Assembly (NCBI RefSeq): GCF_030811685.1
Contig: NZ_JAUSRF010000003.1
Location: 1 to 64,000, forward strand
Reading direction: 5' to 3'
DNA: 64,000 nt
Source of the DNA: Neorhizobium huautlense
GTDB lineage: Bacteria; Pseudomonadota; Alphaproteobacteria; Rhizobiales; Rhizobiaceae
Positions 20,253-30,901 of this stretch are shown here, in pieces (positions within the stretch are counted from its first letter, which is position 1; each line of letters begins with the position of its first letter). The notes below the pieces were generated by a model that was not told the origin of the DNA, did not search any database, and saw only the letters and a list, made by a program, of their open reading frames with translations. The translations under genes and the position numbers were made by a program.

Positions 20253-20284
20253 CAAAACTGCCTTGAAATAATCGGCCAGTTTTG
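20253..20284. promoter_or_regulatory. Candidate operator: inverted CAAAACTGCC / GGCCAGTTTTG
   Basis: In the 149-bp gap between the AraC gene and E1 alpha, CAAAACTGCC (20253-20262) and GGCCAGTTTTG (20274-20284) form an inverted repeat. The same half-site AAAACTGGCC recurs in the promoter region on the other side of the AraC gene, so both arms of the regulon share it. Confidence 0.4.
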
Positions 20285-20315
20285 CCACAGGCCGGGGCCG
20301 TGGCGACATAGTGGT

Positions 20316-21317
20316 TCAGGCGGATGTCGGGCTTTTCCGAAAAGCCTCGGGGCTCACGCCCATCCATTTCTTGAAGGCGCGATAGAAGGCGCTCGGTTCC
20401 GAATAACCGAGAAGGGTGGCGATATCGCTCACCGTCTGTTGCGTGCCCGTCAGCATGTCACGTGCCAGCTCGCGGCGGATGTCGTCCTTGATGCCGGCAT
20501 AACTTTGACCTTCGTCGTGCAGACGGTGGCGCAGTGTGGAAGAGGACATGCGCATGTCGCGGGCAAGCTCGGCAAAACCGCTCCAATTGGCAGGACCCTT
20601 CTGGCTGAGACGGCGTCGGACGGCCGCCGCCGTGCCTGCGTCATATCGATAGCGGATCAATATGTTCGCGGGGGCGCCCCTCAGAAACTGCCTGAGAGCC
20701 TGTTCGTTGCGCGATATCGGCAAGGCGAGCATGGCGGCATCGAAGCCGAGACGGCTGACCGGCTGCGAAAACCGGATGGGCGCGCCGAAAAACAGGCGAT
20801 GATCGGCGCTGTGTTTTGGTTCGCTGCAGCGGAAATCGACGAGCCTGATCGGGATGCGCCGTCCCACCAGCCAGCAGGTCAGGCCATGCAGGATGATCCA
20901 GTAGCTGCGATAGGCAAAGGCGGATCGCGGTCTTCCGGTTTCGCTCAGTTCGATCTCGGCGATCCCGTCACGCACCAGAAGGCGTCCGGTCGGATTGCCC
21001 AGAACGAGATTGAGAAAACGCAGCGCTCGTCTTAGGGCCCGGTCGAGCGTTGGCGCATGCATCACGCAATGGCACAGCAGGGTAAAGCTGCCGCGCTGCA
21101 TCGGGCGGGCACCGAGGCCGAAACATTCGTCATCCAGTTCCTCGGCGATGGCGAGCCATAACTGGCCAAAGGTTTGCGTTGAAACCGGCTGGTCGATAAT
21201 CGGCGGCAGGCCGAGCCGGGACAGAAGCGGTTCGGTTGGGCGCCCGGCCCGCCGCAGGCTGTCGAGCGCTTCTTGGACGAGGCCGGTCGATATCATCAGA
21301 CGTTCGATTTCGGCCAT
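20316..21317 (-). CDS. AraC-family transcriptional regulator
   Basis: A 333-residue regulator with an N-terminal arabinose-binding-like ligand domain of the OruR/MmsR-type long AraC proteins and a C-terminal double helix-turn-helix (residues 232-330: ELARDMRMSSSTLRHRLHDEG, then TVSDIATLLGYSEPSAFYRAFKKWMG). The start at 21317 has CGAGGGAAAAC ahead; an in-frame ATG at 21392 does not. It lies between the leucine operon and the divergent isoleucine/valine operon, so it is the obvious activator of both, with an acyl-CoA intermediate or branched acid as possible inducer. Confidence 0.88.
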   Translation of the reverse strand: MAEIERLMISTGLVQEALDSLRRAGRPTEPLLSRLGLPPIIDQPVSTQTFGQLWLAIAEELDDECFGLGARPMQRGSFTLLCHCVMHAPTLDRALRRALRFLNLVLGNPTGRLLVRDGIAEIELSETGRPRSAFAYRSYWIILHGLTCWLVGRRIPIRLVDFRCSEPKHSADHRLFFGAPIRFSQPVSRLGFDAAMLALPISRNEQALRQFLRGAPANILIRYRYDAGTAAAVRRRLSQKGPANWSGFAELARDMRMSSSTLRHRLHDEGQSYAGIKDDIRRELARDMLTGTQQTVSDIATLLGYSEPSAFYRAFKKWMGVSPEAFRKSPTSA

Positions 21318-21329
21318 GTTTTCCCTCGG

Positions 21330-21364
21330 AACTGGTAAAACTGGCCGGAAGAATGGATCAGTTT
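21330..21364. promoter_or_regulatory. Candidate AraC-regulator half-sites upstream of the SDR operon
   Basis: AACTGG occurs twice in tandem (21330-21335 and 21339-21344, second within TAAAACTGGCC) with an inverted ATCAGTTT at 21357-21364. These match the half-sites seen at 20253-20284. The position between the regulator and the divergent SDR gene suits both autoregulation and activation. Confidence 0.38.
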
Positions 21365-21446
21365 CGTCATCGTTTGCAACACTGAAACGCAATAAAGTCC
21401 TGCCCGTGGTCAGGTGCGGAGGCCTGATCGCAAGGGAGGAAGTCCT

Positions 21447-22214
<768 letters not shown>

Positions 22215-22234
22215 ACATTGCGGAAGGAGGAGAG

Positions 22235-23422
22235 ATGAGATTGCAGGATCCTGTCGTCATTGTCGGTTCTGCCCGAACGCCGATCGGAGGTTTTCAGGGC
22301 GAGCTGAAGGATGTGAGTGCCGCTGAGCTTGGCGCGGCCTCGATCCGCGCCGCGCTTCACCGAAGCGGCCTTTCGGCCGAAGCGGTCGAGGAGATCGTGT
22401 TCGGTTGCGTCCTGTCGGCTGGGCAGGGGCAGGCACCGGCGCGGCAGGCGGCGATCCATGCGGGCCTTCCGGTCTCAGCTGGTGCGACGACCGTCAACAA
22501 AATGTGCGGTTCAGGCATGAAGGCCACCATGTTCGCCCACGACCTGCTGGCCGCTGGAAGCGCATCTGTCGCCATTGCGGGCGGTATGGAGAGCATGACC
22601 AATGCGCCCTATCTGCTCGATCGCGCGCGCGCCGGATATCGGCTGGGCCATGGGCGCATGCTCGACCACATGTTTCTCGACGGGCTTGAAGATGCCTATG
22701 ACAAGGGCCGGCTGATGGGCAGTTTTGCGGAAGATTGTGCCGAGGCCTACCAGTTCACGCGCGAGGCGCAGGATGCTTATGCCGTCACGTCCCTGATGCG
22801 GGCGCAAAAGGCGATAACCGACGGAGCGTTTGATGGTGAGATAACTGCGGTCACGGCCGGGTCCGGCAAGGCAGAGCATATCGTAAGTCGCGACGAGCAG
22901 CCGGGCAGGGCGAGACCTGACAAGATCCCGACGCTGAAACCCGCCTTTCGTGAAGGCGGCACGGTAACGGCCGCCAATTCCAGCTCGATCTCCGATGGTG
23001 CGGCGGCGCTGGTGCTGATGCGGCGTTCGCAAGCGGAACGGCGCGGCCTGACCCCTGTCGCGACGATCCTCGGGCATGCCACACACGCACAGGCGCCCAA
23101 TCTCTTTGCCACTGCGCCGATCGGCGCCCTGCAGAAACTGTCCGATCGCACCGGCCTGCCGCTTTCCGATGTCGACCTTTTCGAAATCAACGAGGCGTTT
23201 GCCGTCGTCGCCATGGCCGCGATGCGTGATCTCGACCTGCCGCATGACAAGGTCAACATCCATGGCGGTGCCTGCGCGCTCGGCCATCCGATCGGCGCTT
23301 CCGGCGCGCGGATTCTGGTGACGCTGATTGCGGCGCTCGAACGATATGATCTGAAACGCGGCGTTGCCGCATTGTGCATTGGCGGCGGCGAGGCGACGGC
23401 TATCGCCATCGAACGGCCCTGA
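22235..23422 (+). CDS. Acetyl-CoA acetyltransferase (thiolase)
   Basis: A 395-residue thiolase with nucleophile C91 in [10 protein letters not shown], catalytic His in [19 protein letters not shown] and second Cys in [11 protein letters not shown]. In this operon it most likely cleaves 2-methylacetoacetyl-CoA into acetyl-CoA and propionyl-CoA at the end of isoleucine breakdown. A role on acetoacetyl-CoA from leucine is also possible. It follows the SDR gene by 20 bp with its own GGAGGAG. Confidence 0.9.
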   Translation: MRLQDPVVIVGSARTPIGGFQGELKDVSAAELGAASIRAALHRSGLSAEAVEEIVFGCVLSAGQGQAPARQAAIHAGLPVSAGATTVNKMCGSGMKATMFAHDLLAAGSASVAIAGGMESMTNAPYLLDRARAGYRLGHGRMLDHMFLDGLEDAYDKGRLMGSFAEDCAEAYQFTREAQDAYAVTSLMRAQKAITDGAFDGEITAVTAGSGKAEHIVSRDEQPGRARPDKIPTLKPAFREGGTVTAANSSSISDGAAALVLMRRSQAERRGLTPVATILGHATHAQAPNLFATAPIGALQKLSDRTGLPLSDVDLFEINEAFAVVAMAAMRDLDLPHDKVNIHGGACALGHPIGASGARILVTLIAALERYDLKRGVAALCIGGGEATAIAIERP

Positions 23423-23435
23423 TTGGAGGACGCCC

Positions 23436-24563
23436 ATGATCCTTACGGAGCTTCAACAGCAGATCCGCGACATGGCGCGCAGCTTTGCCCGCGAACGGTT
23501 GGCACCGGGTGCAGCCGAACGCGATCGACAGCGCCGCTTTCCGCGCGAGGAATTGCAGGAAATGGGGGAACTCGGTCTTCTCGGCATGCTGGTGCCGGAA
23601 ACCTATGGAGGGTCCGATACCGGTGCGCTTGCCTATGCCGTTGCGGTTGAAGAGATCGCCGCCGGAGATGGCCCGTGTTCGACGATCATGAGCGTCCACA
23701 GCTCGGTCGGCTGCGTACCGATCCTCAAATTCGGGACGGAAGAGCAGCGGCAGCGTTTTCTGCCGAAACTGGCCTGCGGGGAATGGATCGGTGGTTTCGC
23801 ACTGACGGAGCCGCAGGCCGGCTCCGATGCCTCGAACCTGAAAACCCGCGCAAGACGCGACGGCGATCACTATGTCATCGACGGTGCCAAGCAGTTCATT
23901 ACCTCGGGCAAGAATGGTCACGTCATCATCGTCTTCGCCGTCACCGATCCTGACGCCGGCAAGAAAGGCATCACCGCCTTCATCGTGCCGACCGATACGC
24001 CCGGCTACGAGGTCGTGCGCGTCGAGGAAAAGCTCGGGCTTCATGCCTCGGATACTTGCCAGATTGCCTTCAACGCGATGCGGGTCCCTGCCGAATTCAG
24101 GCTTGGCGAAGAGGGCGAGGGTTATCGCATCGCGCTCGCCAATCTGGAGGGCGGGCGCATCGGCATCGCCGCGCAGTCGGTCGGCATGGCGCAGGCCGCG
24201 TTCGAGGCCGCCCGCGATTACGCGCTTGAGCGCAAGGCCTTTGGCAAGCCGATTGCCGAACATCAGGCGGTTGCCTTTCGCCTGGCGGACATGGCGACCC
24301 AGATCCAGGCCGCGCGGCAACTCGTCTGGCATGCCGGCGCGCTGCGGGAGGCCGGAATGCCGTGCCTTTCGGAAGCCTCCATGGCCAAGCTGTTCGCTTC
24401 GGAAATGGCCGAACGCGTCTGCTCGGATGCCATCCAGATCCACGGTGGTTATGGCTATATGAGCGATTACCCCGTCGAGCGGATCTATCGGGATGTGCGG
24501 ATCTGCCAGATTTACGAGGGCACCAGTGACGTGCAGCGCATGGTGATCGCGCGCAACCTTTAG
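23436..24563 (+). CDS. Acyl-CoA dehydrogenase, isobutyryl-/2-methylbutyryl-CoA type
   Basis: A 375-residue flavoprotein with the standard catalytic base E361 in [11 protein letters not shown], unlike the isovaleryl enzyme at 14064-15227. [17 protein letters not shown] and [10 protein letters not shown] are flavin loops. With hydroxyisobutyryl-CoA hydrolase and mmsB downstream, it probably forms methacrylyl-CoA from isobutyryl-CoA (valine) and tiglyl-CoA from 2-methylbutyryl-CoA (isoleucine). The start at 23436 follows TTGGAGGA; the longer in-frame reading overlaps the thiolase. Confidence 0.88.
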   Translation: MILTELQQQIRDMARSFARERLAPGAAERDRQRRFPREELQEMGELGLLGMLVPETYGGSDTGALAYAVAVEEIAAGDGPCSTIMSVHSSVGCVPILKFGTEEQRQRFLPKLACGEWIGGFALTEPQAGSDASNLKTRARRDGDHYVIDGAKQFITSGKNGHVIIVFAVTDPDAGKKGITAFIVPTDTPGYEVVRVEEKLGLHASDTCQIAFNAMRVPAEFRLGEEGEGYRIALANLEGGRIGIAAQSVGMAQAAFEAARDYALERKAFGKPIAEHQAVAFRLADMATQIQAARQLVWHAGALREAGMPCLSEASMAKLFASEMAERVCSDAIQIHGGYGYMSDYPVERIYRDVRICQIYEGTSDVQRMVIARNL

Positions 24564-24631
24564 AAATTCAGATGCAGCGCCATGTCTCTTAAGGGAAGTC
24601 CCCGATCGTAACCGTCAAGGAGCAAGCCTTC

Positions 24632-25720
24632 ATGTCAACGACCGACACCAGCGAGATCCTTGTCGAGACCTCGGGTGCGCTTGGACGGATCATCCTCAAT
24701 CGGCCGAAGGCACTGAATGCACTGACCTTGTCCATGGTGCGCATGATCGACGCGGCGCTTGACGATTTCGAGAAGGACCCGGCTATCGCCGCCGTTTTGG
24801 TCGAGGGTGCGGGGGAGCGGGGCCTGTGCGCCGGTGGCGACATCCGCATGCTCTATGAGAGCGGCAAGTCGGGGAGTGAGGATGCCGCGACCTTCTGGCG
24901 GGAGGAATACCGGCTGAACGGGCGGATCGCCCGTTTTCCAAAACCCTATGTCGCGATCCTCGACGGGATCACCATGGGTGGTGGCGTCGGCATCTCCGCC
25001 CATGGCAGCCATCGTATCGCCACCGACAGGTTGCGCCTTGCCATGCCGGAAACAGGTATCGGTTTTTTTCCGGATGTCGGCGCCACCTTTCTTCTGTCGC
25101 GGTCGCCCGGAGAGGTCGGCACCTATCTCGGCCTGACGGGCAGCATTATCGGTCCTGCCGACGCCATCCATGCAGGGTTTGCCGATGTGATGGTGCCTTT
25201 CGCCGGCATCGATATTTTACGCGAAAAACTGTCAGCATTGCCCGCCGGAGCGGATGCTCATGCGGTCTCTGCGGTGATCCACGCTCTGGCGCAGACACCC
25301 TCTGCCGGTATGTTGGCCGCACATCAGCCGTTGATCGACCGCACATTCGCCTTCGACACGGTGGAGGATATTATGGTGGCTCTCGCGCGGGAAAAATCCG
25401 CTTTCGCAGCCGAGACGCATGCCACGCTTTTGACCCGGTCCCCGTCTTCGCTCAAGATCACGTTACGCATGTTGCGGCGGGCCAGAGAGAGCGAAAGCCT
25501 GGAAGATTGCCTCAACCGGGAATTTTCCGGATCTATGGCTGTTCTTGGTCTTGCGGATTTTTATGAGGGCATTCGTGCCGCCGTGATCGACAAGGATCGC
25601 AAACCGCGCTGGTCGCCCGCAGCACTTTCCGACGTGAAGGATGCCGATCTTGCACCCTTCTTCGCGCCGCATCCGGCGCCACCCTTCGCTCTTGAGGAAA
25701 GGAAAAGCCGACATGTCTGA
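24632..25720 (+). CDS. 3-hydroxyisobutyryl-CoA hydrolase
   Basis: A 362-residue crotonase-superfamily thioesterase of the HIBCH type. Signature regions are GLCAGGDIRMLYESG (64-78), DGITMGGGVGIS (111-122) and AMPETGIGFFPDVGA (137-151), where E140 and D148 are the expected catalytic acids. The extra 100-residue C-terminal part distinguishes it from enoyl-CoA hydratases. It frees 3-hydroxyisobutyrate, removing the reactive methacrylyl-CoA pool in valine breakdown, and overlaps mmsB by 8 bp. Confidence 0.92.
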   Translation: MSTTDTSEILVETSGALGRIILNRPKALNALTLSMVRMIDAALDDFEKDPAIAAVLVEGAGERGLCAGGDIRMLYESGKSGSEDAATFWREEYRLNGRIARFPKPYVAILDGITMGGGVGISAHGSHRIATDRLRLAMPETGIGFFPDVGATFLLSRSPGEVGTYLGLTGSIIGPADAIHAGFADVMVPFAGIDILREKLSALPAGADAHAVSAVIHALAQTPSAGMLAAHQPLIDRTFAFDTVEDIMVALAREKSAFAAETHATLLTRSPSSLKITLRMLRRARESESLEDCLNREFSGSMAVLGLADFYEGIRAAVIDKDRKPRWSPAALSDVKDADLAPFFAPHPAPPFALEERKSRHV

Positions 25721-26600
25721 GACGATCGCATTCATTGGCCTCGGCTATATGGGCGGCCCGATGGCTGCCAATCTCGTCAAGGCTGGTTTCACGGTCCGGG
25801 GTTTTGATCTCGCCGAACCCGCGCGGCAGGCCGCGATCGGCAACGGGATCATTCTCTGCGATACAGCTGAACACGCCCTTGCCGGCGCGCCGGTGGTGAT
25901 CACCATGCTGCCGGCCGGCCATCATGTCCTGTCCGTCTGGCGCGATCTCGTCAGGACAATCGACAAGGGCACATTGATGATCGACTGCTCGACGATCGAT
26001 GTCGACAGTGCCCGCAAAGTCCATGAGCTTGCAGGCGAGGCCGGTTGCCTGTCGCTCGATGCACCGGTGTCGGGTGGAACGACCGGGGCGGGTGCTGCAA
26101 CGCTCACCTTCATGGTCGGCGGTGAGGCGGACGCATTGGCTCGAGGCCAGCCGCTATTGGAAGCGATGGGTCGACGGGTTGTCCATTGTGGTTCTGCCGG
26201 TGCCGGACAGGCCGCAAAAATCTGCAACAACATGATCCTTGGCATCACCATGGCCGGTGTCTGCGAGGCCTTTGTGCTCGGTGAAAAGCTCGGGCTTTCG
26301 CATCAGGCCCTGTTCGATGTCGCCTCGACGTCGTCAGGTCAATGCTGGTCGATCAGCACCAATTGCCCGGTTCCCGGTCCCGTTCCGACATCGCCGGCCA
26401 ACAGGGACTACAAGCCGGGTTTCGCCGCCGCATTGATGCTCAAGGACATGCGGCTTTCGCAGGAGGCGGCGAAATCGACAGGAACGGCAACGGCGCTTGG
26501 CGCGCATGCGACGCAGCTCTACGATCTGTTCGATCAGCTTGGGCATGGCGGCGAAGATTTTTCATCGTTCATCCATTACGTTCGAGACCAGTCCGTCTGA
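25713..26600 (+). CDS. mmsB: 3-hydroxyisobutyrate dehydrogenase
   Basis: A 295-residue beta-hydroxyacid dehydrogenase. The NAD motif is [15 protein letters not shown] (7-21), the substrate-binding [16 protein letters not shown] is at 116-131, and the catalytic lysine is K169 in [10 protein letters not shown]. The C-terminal [20 protein letters not shown] is typical of MmsB. It oxidises 3-hydroxyisobutyrate to methylmalonate semialdehyde. The start at 25713 is inside the end of the hydrolase gene, with GAGGAAAGG ahead. Confidence 0.93.
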   Translation: MSETIAFIGLGYMGGPMAANLVKAGFTVRGFDLAEPARQAAIGNGIILCDTAEHALAGAPVVITMLPAGHHVLSVWRDLVRTIDKGTLMIDCSTIDVDSARKVHELAGEAGCLSLDAPVSGGTTGAGAATLTFMVGGEADALARGQPLLEAMGRRVVHCGSAGAGQAAKICNNMILGITMAGVCEAFVLGEKLGLSHQALFDVASTSSGQCWSISTNCPVPGPVPTSPANRDYKPGFAAALMLKDMRLSQEAAKSTGTATALGAHATQLYDLFDQLGHGGEDFSSFIHYVRDQSV

Positions 26601-26610
26601 ACCGGAGACC

Positions 26611-27393
26611 ATGTCCAATATGCATTACGAGACAATCATCGCAGAAAAGAAAGGGCGGGTCGGCCTGATCACGCTCAACCGCCCGAAAGCGCTCAATGCC
26701 ATCAATCGCCAGCTGACGCAGGAGGTGCTTGATGCTGCCACTGCATTCGAGACAGATCCGGATATCGGCTGCATCGTGATCACCGGTTCAGAAAAAGCAT
26801 TCGCGGCTGGTGCCGATATCAAGGAGATGCAGGATCGCTCCTTCATCGACATGTACGGCGCTGACTGGTTTGCCGATTGGGAACGTCTGCCGCGGCTGCG
26901 CAAGCCGACGATTGCCGCAGTCGCGGGTTTCGCGCTGGGTGGCGGATGCGAGTTGGCGATGATGTGTGATTTCATTCTCGCTGCCGATACGGCGAGGTTC
27001 GGACAGCCGGAGATCAAGCTCGGCGTGATGCCGGGAATGGGTGGCAGCCAGCGTCTGACAAGGCTGATCGGCCGGGCAAAGGCAATGGAAATGTGCCTGA
27101 CCGGCCGCATGATGGATGCAGCCGAGGCAGAACGTGCCGGTCTTGTCTCGCGTGTCGTCCCGGCTGCCGAACTGCTTGCCGATGCCATGACGACCGCCGA
27201 GACGATCGCCTCCATGTCACTTCCCGCCGCCATGATGGTGAAGGAAGCCGTCAATCGCGCCGACGAGGTCGACCTGGCAGAGGGCCTTCGTTTTGAGCGT
27301 CGGTTGTTTCATTCCACGTTCGCTCTTGAAGACCAGAAGGAAGGCATGGCGGCTTTCGTGGAGAAGCGGCCTGCCGTCTTCAAGAACAGATGA
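26611..27393 (+). CDS. Enoyl-CoA hydratase (short-chain, ECHS1-like)
   Basis: A 260-residue crotonase with both catalytic glutamates, E114 ([11 protein letters not shown]) and E134 ([19 protein letters not shown]), and the oxyanion-hole segment [11 protein letters not shown]. It would hydrate methacrylyl-CoA and tiglyl-CoA in the valine and isoleucine routes. It begins 10 bp after mmsB (CCGGAGA ahead of ATG 26611) and is the last gene of the plus-strand operon. No methylmalonate-semialdehyde dehydrogenase follows. Confidence 0.92.
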   Translation: MSNMHYETIIAEKKGRVGLITLNRPKALNAINRQLTQEVLDAATAFETDPDIGCIVITGSEKAFAAGADIKEMQDRSFIDMYGADWFADWERLPRLRKPTIAAVAGFALGGGCELAMMCDFILAADTARFGQPEIKLGVMPGMGGSQRLTRLIGRAKAMEMCLTGRMMDAAEAERAGLVSRVVPAAELLADAMTTAETIASMSLPAAMMVKEAVNRADEVDLAEGLRFERRLFHSTFALEDQKEGMAAFVEKRPAVFKNR

Positions 27394-27450
27394 CTTGGTA
27401 AGCGCTGCCGAAGGAGTGGTTCAGAAGCGCGAATGCGTTTCCTCACACGA

Positions 27451-28209
27451 TCATAGGAGTTTTGCGGCACCTTCATCCAGCACCCAGTGTACGTTGCCAT
27501 GTGCACCAAGAAGAGAGGCCGGACAGGCTTCGTCCTGCTGCCCGGAAAGGCTCTTTCGGATGGCCTCCGCCTTGGCTGTCCCTGTTGCCAGAACGACAAT
27601 TTCGCGGGCGTCGAGAATGTCGGCAATGCCCATGGTGATGGCGTGCTTCGGAACCCGATCGAGTTCCAGCAATGTCGGCTGGTTTGCGTCCAGCGTTTCC
27701 TGCGAAAGTTCAACCACCCGCACGCGGCTTGTCGCCGGCGAACCCGGTTCGTTGAAGCCGATATGGCCATTGGTGCCGATGCCGAGCAGCTGCAGGTCAG
27801 CGGGACGAGAGCGGACGAGCGCGGCATAACGTGCGGCTTCGGCCGTTTCATCCGCCGCAGCGCCGTCGATCAGGTTGATTTTCGATGGGTCGAAACCCGC
27901 GCCGGAAAACAGTTCGCGATGCATGTAGGCTGCGAATGAATCCAGGTGCGATTGTCCAAGCCCGCAATATTCATCGAGATTGATGGTCTCGACTTCTGCG
28001 AAGGAAACCTTTCCTTCCTGTACGGCCGCAACCAGCTTCGCATAGACACGGCGGGGTGTCTGCCCGGTTGCAAGCCCCAACCGGCAGGCAGGCTTTGCCT
28101 GCACCAGTGTGACAAGCCGTTCCGCGACAAACTGGCTTGCCTCTTCCGCCGTCGGCAGAATGGTGATCTTGGCGGCGCGCGCGGGCGCGATCCGAGGATT
28201 GTTATCCAT
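27451..28209 (-). CDS. nagB: Glucosamine-6-phosphate deaminase
   Basis: A 252-residue NagB. It has GLATGQTPRRVYAKL (45-59, phosphate loop), the catalytic NLDEYCG with D79, and GIGTNGHIGFNEPGS with H149 and E154, matching the residues used for ring opening and deamination. It turns glucosamine 6-phosphate into fructose 6-phosphate and ammonia. It is the last gene of the operon that starts with the SIS-domain gene at 36434 and follows uxuA by 65 bp. Confidence 0.92.
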   Translation of the reverse strand: MDNNPRIAPARAAKITILPTAEEASQFVAERLVTLVQAKPACRLGLATGQTPRRVYAKLVAAVQEGKVSFAEVETINLDEYCGLGQSHLDSFAAYMHRELFSGAGFDPSKINLIDGAAADETAEAARYAALVRSRPADLQLLGIGTNGHIGFNEPGSPATSRVRVVELSQETLDANQPTLLELDRVPKHAITMGIADILDAREIVVLATGTAKAEAIRKSLSGQQDEACPASLLGAHGNVHWVLDEGAAKLL

Positions 28210-28245
28210 CAGACTGAAACCTTTTGAAAATTTGGAGGCGGAATT

Positions 28246-28267
28246 GCAGCCGGCAAGAACCGGCTGC
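28246..28267 (-). other. Stem-loop between uxuA and nagB
   Basis: A perfect 8-bp stem, GCAGCCGG and CCGGCTGC, around a 6-nt loop. It lies just after the uxuA stop and ahead of nagB. No T run follows on the minus strand, so it may stabilise the upstream message or lower nagB expression. Confidence 0.5.
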
Positions 28268-28274
28268 CCGATGA

Positions 28275-29255
28275 TCAGATGTGGCCCTTGTCCATCGCTT
28301 CGAGAAGGGCTGCGATATAGCCGTAGCAGAAGCTGAAGGCGACGCCGACCGGGTCGCGGCCGGAAATGGTCGGCACGTGATCGGGCATGATCATGTATTT
28401 GTAGCCGACTTCCTTGTAGATCTTCAGCGAGCGGATCATGTCCATGTCGCCTTCGTCCGGGAAAGTTTCCATGAAGGAAAGCTTGCCGCCGCGGATGTTG
28501 CGGTAATGGACGTTGAAGATTTTTTCGCGGCTGCCGAACCAGCGGATGATGTCGTCGATTTCATCACGCGGATTGTCGAGCATTTCGCCGATCGAGCCCT
28601 GGCAGAAATTCAGGCCGTGATACGGGTTTTCGCGCATCTGCACGAACTTCTTCAAGCCTTCGACAGAACCAAGAACGCGGGTGACGCCCTTGTAGCCCGG
28701 CGGCGTATAGGGGTCGTGCGGGTGGCAGGCGAGGCGCACCTTGTTGCTTTCGGCAACCGGCACGACGCGCTCGAGGAAATAGTCGATGCGTTCCCAGTTC
28801 TCATCTTCCGACAGCACGCCGGCAAGACCCGGTGCGGCATCATGATCGGCCTTGTCCCAGCGCCATGCCTCGTTGAGCGAACCGCCACGGCCACGCTCCA
28901 TCTCGGTGCGCGGGATGCCGATGATGTTGAGATTGTATTTTGCCGCCGGAATGCCGGCCTTGGCGATGTTCTCGATCATCGTGCAGACGGCGTCGATCTG
29001 GCGATCGCGATCCGGGCCACCGAGCAGGATGTCCTGATAAGGCGTCTCTTCGATCGGGCGCGACGACATCGGCAGCTGGATCATGTCCAGCGTCAGGCCA
29101 AAGCTTTCGACCTTCTCGCGCTGGCGAAGAATATCGTCGAAGGTCCAGCTTGCCGGTTTTCCCGGCGGGTCGGCGCAGACGTTCTTGATGCCGAGCTGCG
29201 CCCAGACGCGAAACTCGTCGTCGTCGCGGGCATCCACCTGTGTTCCGAGATACAT
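28275..29255 (-). CDS. uxuA: Mannonate dehydratase
   Basis: A 326-residue UxuA-family TIM-barrel dehydratase that converts D-mannonate to 2-keto-3-deoxygluconate. Conserved segments are QRHxN-like IENIAKAGIPAAKYNLN, LACHPHDPY (metal histidine and aspartate), LNFCQGSIGEM (cysteine ligand), NVHYRNIRGG and YKYMIMPDHVP. It is shorter than the roughly 390-residue Escherichia coli enzyme, apparently lacking an internal insertion, but the active-site segments are complete. It sits oddly between transporter genes and nagB in what is otherwise an amino-sugar operon. Confidence 0.88.
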   Translation of the reverse strand: MYLGTQVDARDDDEFRVWAQLGIKNVCADPPGKPASWTFDDILRQREKVESFGLTLDMIQLPMSSRPIEETPYQDILLGGPDRDRQIDAVCTMIENIAKAGIPAAKYNLNIIGIPRTEMERGRGGSLNEAWRWDKADHDAAPGLAGVLSEDENWERIDYFLERVVPVAESNKVRLACHPHDPYTPPGYKGVTRVLGSVEGLKKFVQMRENPYHGLNFCQGSIGEMLDNPRDEIDDIIRWFGSREKIFNVHYRNIRGGKLSFMETFPDEGDMDMIRSLKIYKEVGYKYMIMPDHVPTISGRDPVGVAFSFCYGYIAALLEAMDKGHI

Positions 29256-29290
29256 ATTGGCCTCGTCATTTTTATCGATCTGAATGAGCG

Positions 29291-29312
29291 CGGTTCCACC
29301 GGGGTGAAACCG
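29291..29312 (-). other. Stem-loop between ABC ATPase gene and uxuA
   Basis: On the minus strand CGGTTTCACC pairs with GGTGGAACCG (one T-G pair) across a very short loop, in the 63-bp gap after the ATPase stop. Together with the hairpin at 28246-28267 it brackets uxuA. Confidence 0.45.
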
Positions 29313-29318
29313 CTGTTT

Positions 29319-30056
29319 TTAAAGAGCGCTCGCCTCGAAAAGCATGCGCGAATAATCGTGATGGGTGCGGCCCTGATAAAGGTCGTCCTTCGTCAGTTCA
29401 TCGACAAAGACACCGGCCTTCATCACCAGAACGCGGTCGCACATATGGGCGATCACGCTCAGGTCATGGCTGACCAGTACATAGGTCAGGTTGCGCGCTT
29501 CCTTGAGGTCGGCCAGAAGATTGAGCACTTCCGCCTGAACCGAAACGTCGAGCGCCGAGGTCGGCTCGTCGAGCAGGATGATTTCAGGCTCCAGCATCAA
29601 GGCACGGGCAATCGCCACACGCTGGCGCTGGCCACCGGAGAGCTGGTGCGGAAACCGGTCGGCAAAAGCGGTCGGCAGGCCGACCTGTTCCAGTGCCGGT
29701 GCAACCATGTCCCAGCCCTTGCCGCGATCCATGGCGCGGATCGGCTCGGCCAGAATGCGGCTGATGCGGTGGCGCGGATGAATGGAACCATAGGGGTCCT
29801 GAAACACCATCTGCGTCAGCAGCATCTGTTCGCGGGTCCGCACCTTGTCGACTTCCGTGCCGGAAAGACTGACTTTTCCCGTCCAGTGGCGGTCGAGACC
29901 GGCCAGCGAACGCAGAACCGTCGATTTGCCGCAACCGGATTCGCCGACAATGCCGAGCGTTTCCCCCTTGGTGACAGAAAAGGACACGCCTTTCACGACC
30001 TGCTTGGCGGAAGCGCCGCTGCCGAAGGAAACCGAGAGATCCTGAACGTCGATCAT
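29319..30056 (-). CDS. ABC transporter ATP-binding protein (DppF/OppF type)
   Basis: A 245-residue cytoplasmic ATPase of a peptide/oligosaccharide (Dpp/Opp) importer. Walker A is GESGCGKST (about 38-46), the signature is [15 protein letters not shown] and Walker B is [12 protein letters not shown]. The start overlaps the partner ATPase by 4 bp (ATGA). It forms a heterodimer with the product of 30053-30901 to power uptake through the two permeases. Confidence 0.92.
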   Translation of the reverse strand: MIDVQDLSVSFGSGASAKQVVKGVSFSVTKGETLGIVGESGCGKSTVLRSLAGLDRHWTGKVSLSGTEVDKVRTREQMLLTQMVFQDPYGSIHPRHRISRILAEPIRAMDRGKGWDMVAPALEQVGLPTAFADRFPHQLSGGQRQRVAIARALMLEPEIILLDEPTSALDVSVQAEVLNLLADLKEARNLTYVLVSHDLSVIAHMCDRVLVMKAGVFVDELTKDDLYQGRTHHDYSRMLFEASAL

Positions 30057-30901
30057 GGGCGCACCTCCACCGCATCAATGGCGTTTCTGTCGAGGGTTTT
30101 GAGACGTCGCACCGGTGCCTTCAGGTCCGGCATGGCGGCGATCAGGCCGCGCGTATACGGGTGTTTTGCCTCTTCGAGGCTGGTCAGCGTTTCCACGACC
30201 CGCCCCTTGTACATGACCATGATGCGCTCGCAGAATGCGGCAACCATGCGGATGTCGTGGCTGATCAGCATCAGGCCGGCATTGTTTTCGCGCACCAGTT
30301 CATCGAGCAGTTTCAGCACGTCGCCGCGCACCGACACGTCGAGTGCCGAGGTAGGCTCGTCGGCGATGACCATGCGCGGCTTGGCCAGCAGCATCATGGC
30401 GATCATCACGCGCTGGCCCATGCCGCCGGAAATCTGGTGCGGATAGAGCTTCATCGTGCGTTCGATATCGGCAATGCGCACGCGTTCCAGCATGGTCGCC
30501 GCCATCTTGTAGGCTTCGGTCTTGCCGACGTTGAGATGCAGGATCGCCGCTTCCGCCACCTGTTTGCCGATCGGCAGGACCGGGTTCAGTGAATAACGCG
30601 GATCCTGCATGATCAACGCCATGCTGTTGCCACGCAGCGAGCGCATCTGTTTTTCTTTTGCTGCCAGAACATTCATGCCGTCAAAGGTCAGCGTGTCCGC
30701 TGTGACACGGCCGATCGGCGGCAGAAGCCGCATCACGGCGCGGCCGAGCGTCGATTTGCCCGAGCCGCTTTCTCCGACGATGCCGAGACGTTCGGCCTTC
30801 AGGTCGAAGCTGACGCCATCGACGGCGGGTTTCGCATAGCGGCCAAAATGCACCGACAGGTTTTTGACCGAAAGAATGGTGTCTTGTTCAGGAGCGTGCA
30901 T
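30053..30901 (-). CDS. ABC transporter ATP-binding protein (DppD/OppD type)
   Basis: A 282-residue ATPase with Walker A GESGSGKST, signature ISGGMGQRVMIAMML and Walker [13 protein letters not shown], and a C-terminal oligopeptide-transporter extension ending HPYTRGLIAAMPDL. The start is taken at 30901 (MHAPEQDT) since the reading upstream overlaps the permease; even so it overlaps the permease stop by 14 bp. Confidence 0.92.
   Translation of the reverse strand: MHAPEQDTILSVKNLSVHFGRYAKPAVDGVSFDLKAERLGIVGESGSGKSTLGRAVMRLLPPIGRVTADTLTFDGMNVLAAKEKQMRSLRGNSMALIMQDPRYSLNPVLPIGKQVAEAAILHLNVGKTEAYKMAATMLERVRIADIERTMKLYPHQISGGMGQRVMIAMMLLAKPRMVIADEPTSALDVSVRGDVLKLLDELVRENNAGLMLISHDIRMVAAFCERIMVMYKGRVVETLTSLEEAKHPYTRGLIAAMPDLKAPVRRLKTLDRNAIDAVEVRP

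Noticed and set aside
28281-30446. Very long plus-strand open frame (721 codons) opposite uxuA and the ABC ATPases
   Set aside because: It lies fully antisense to four clear genes; long antisense frames are common in high-GC codon-biased DNA, and the translation has no recognisable domain.
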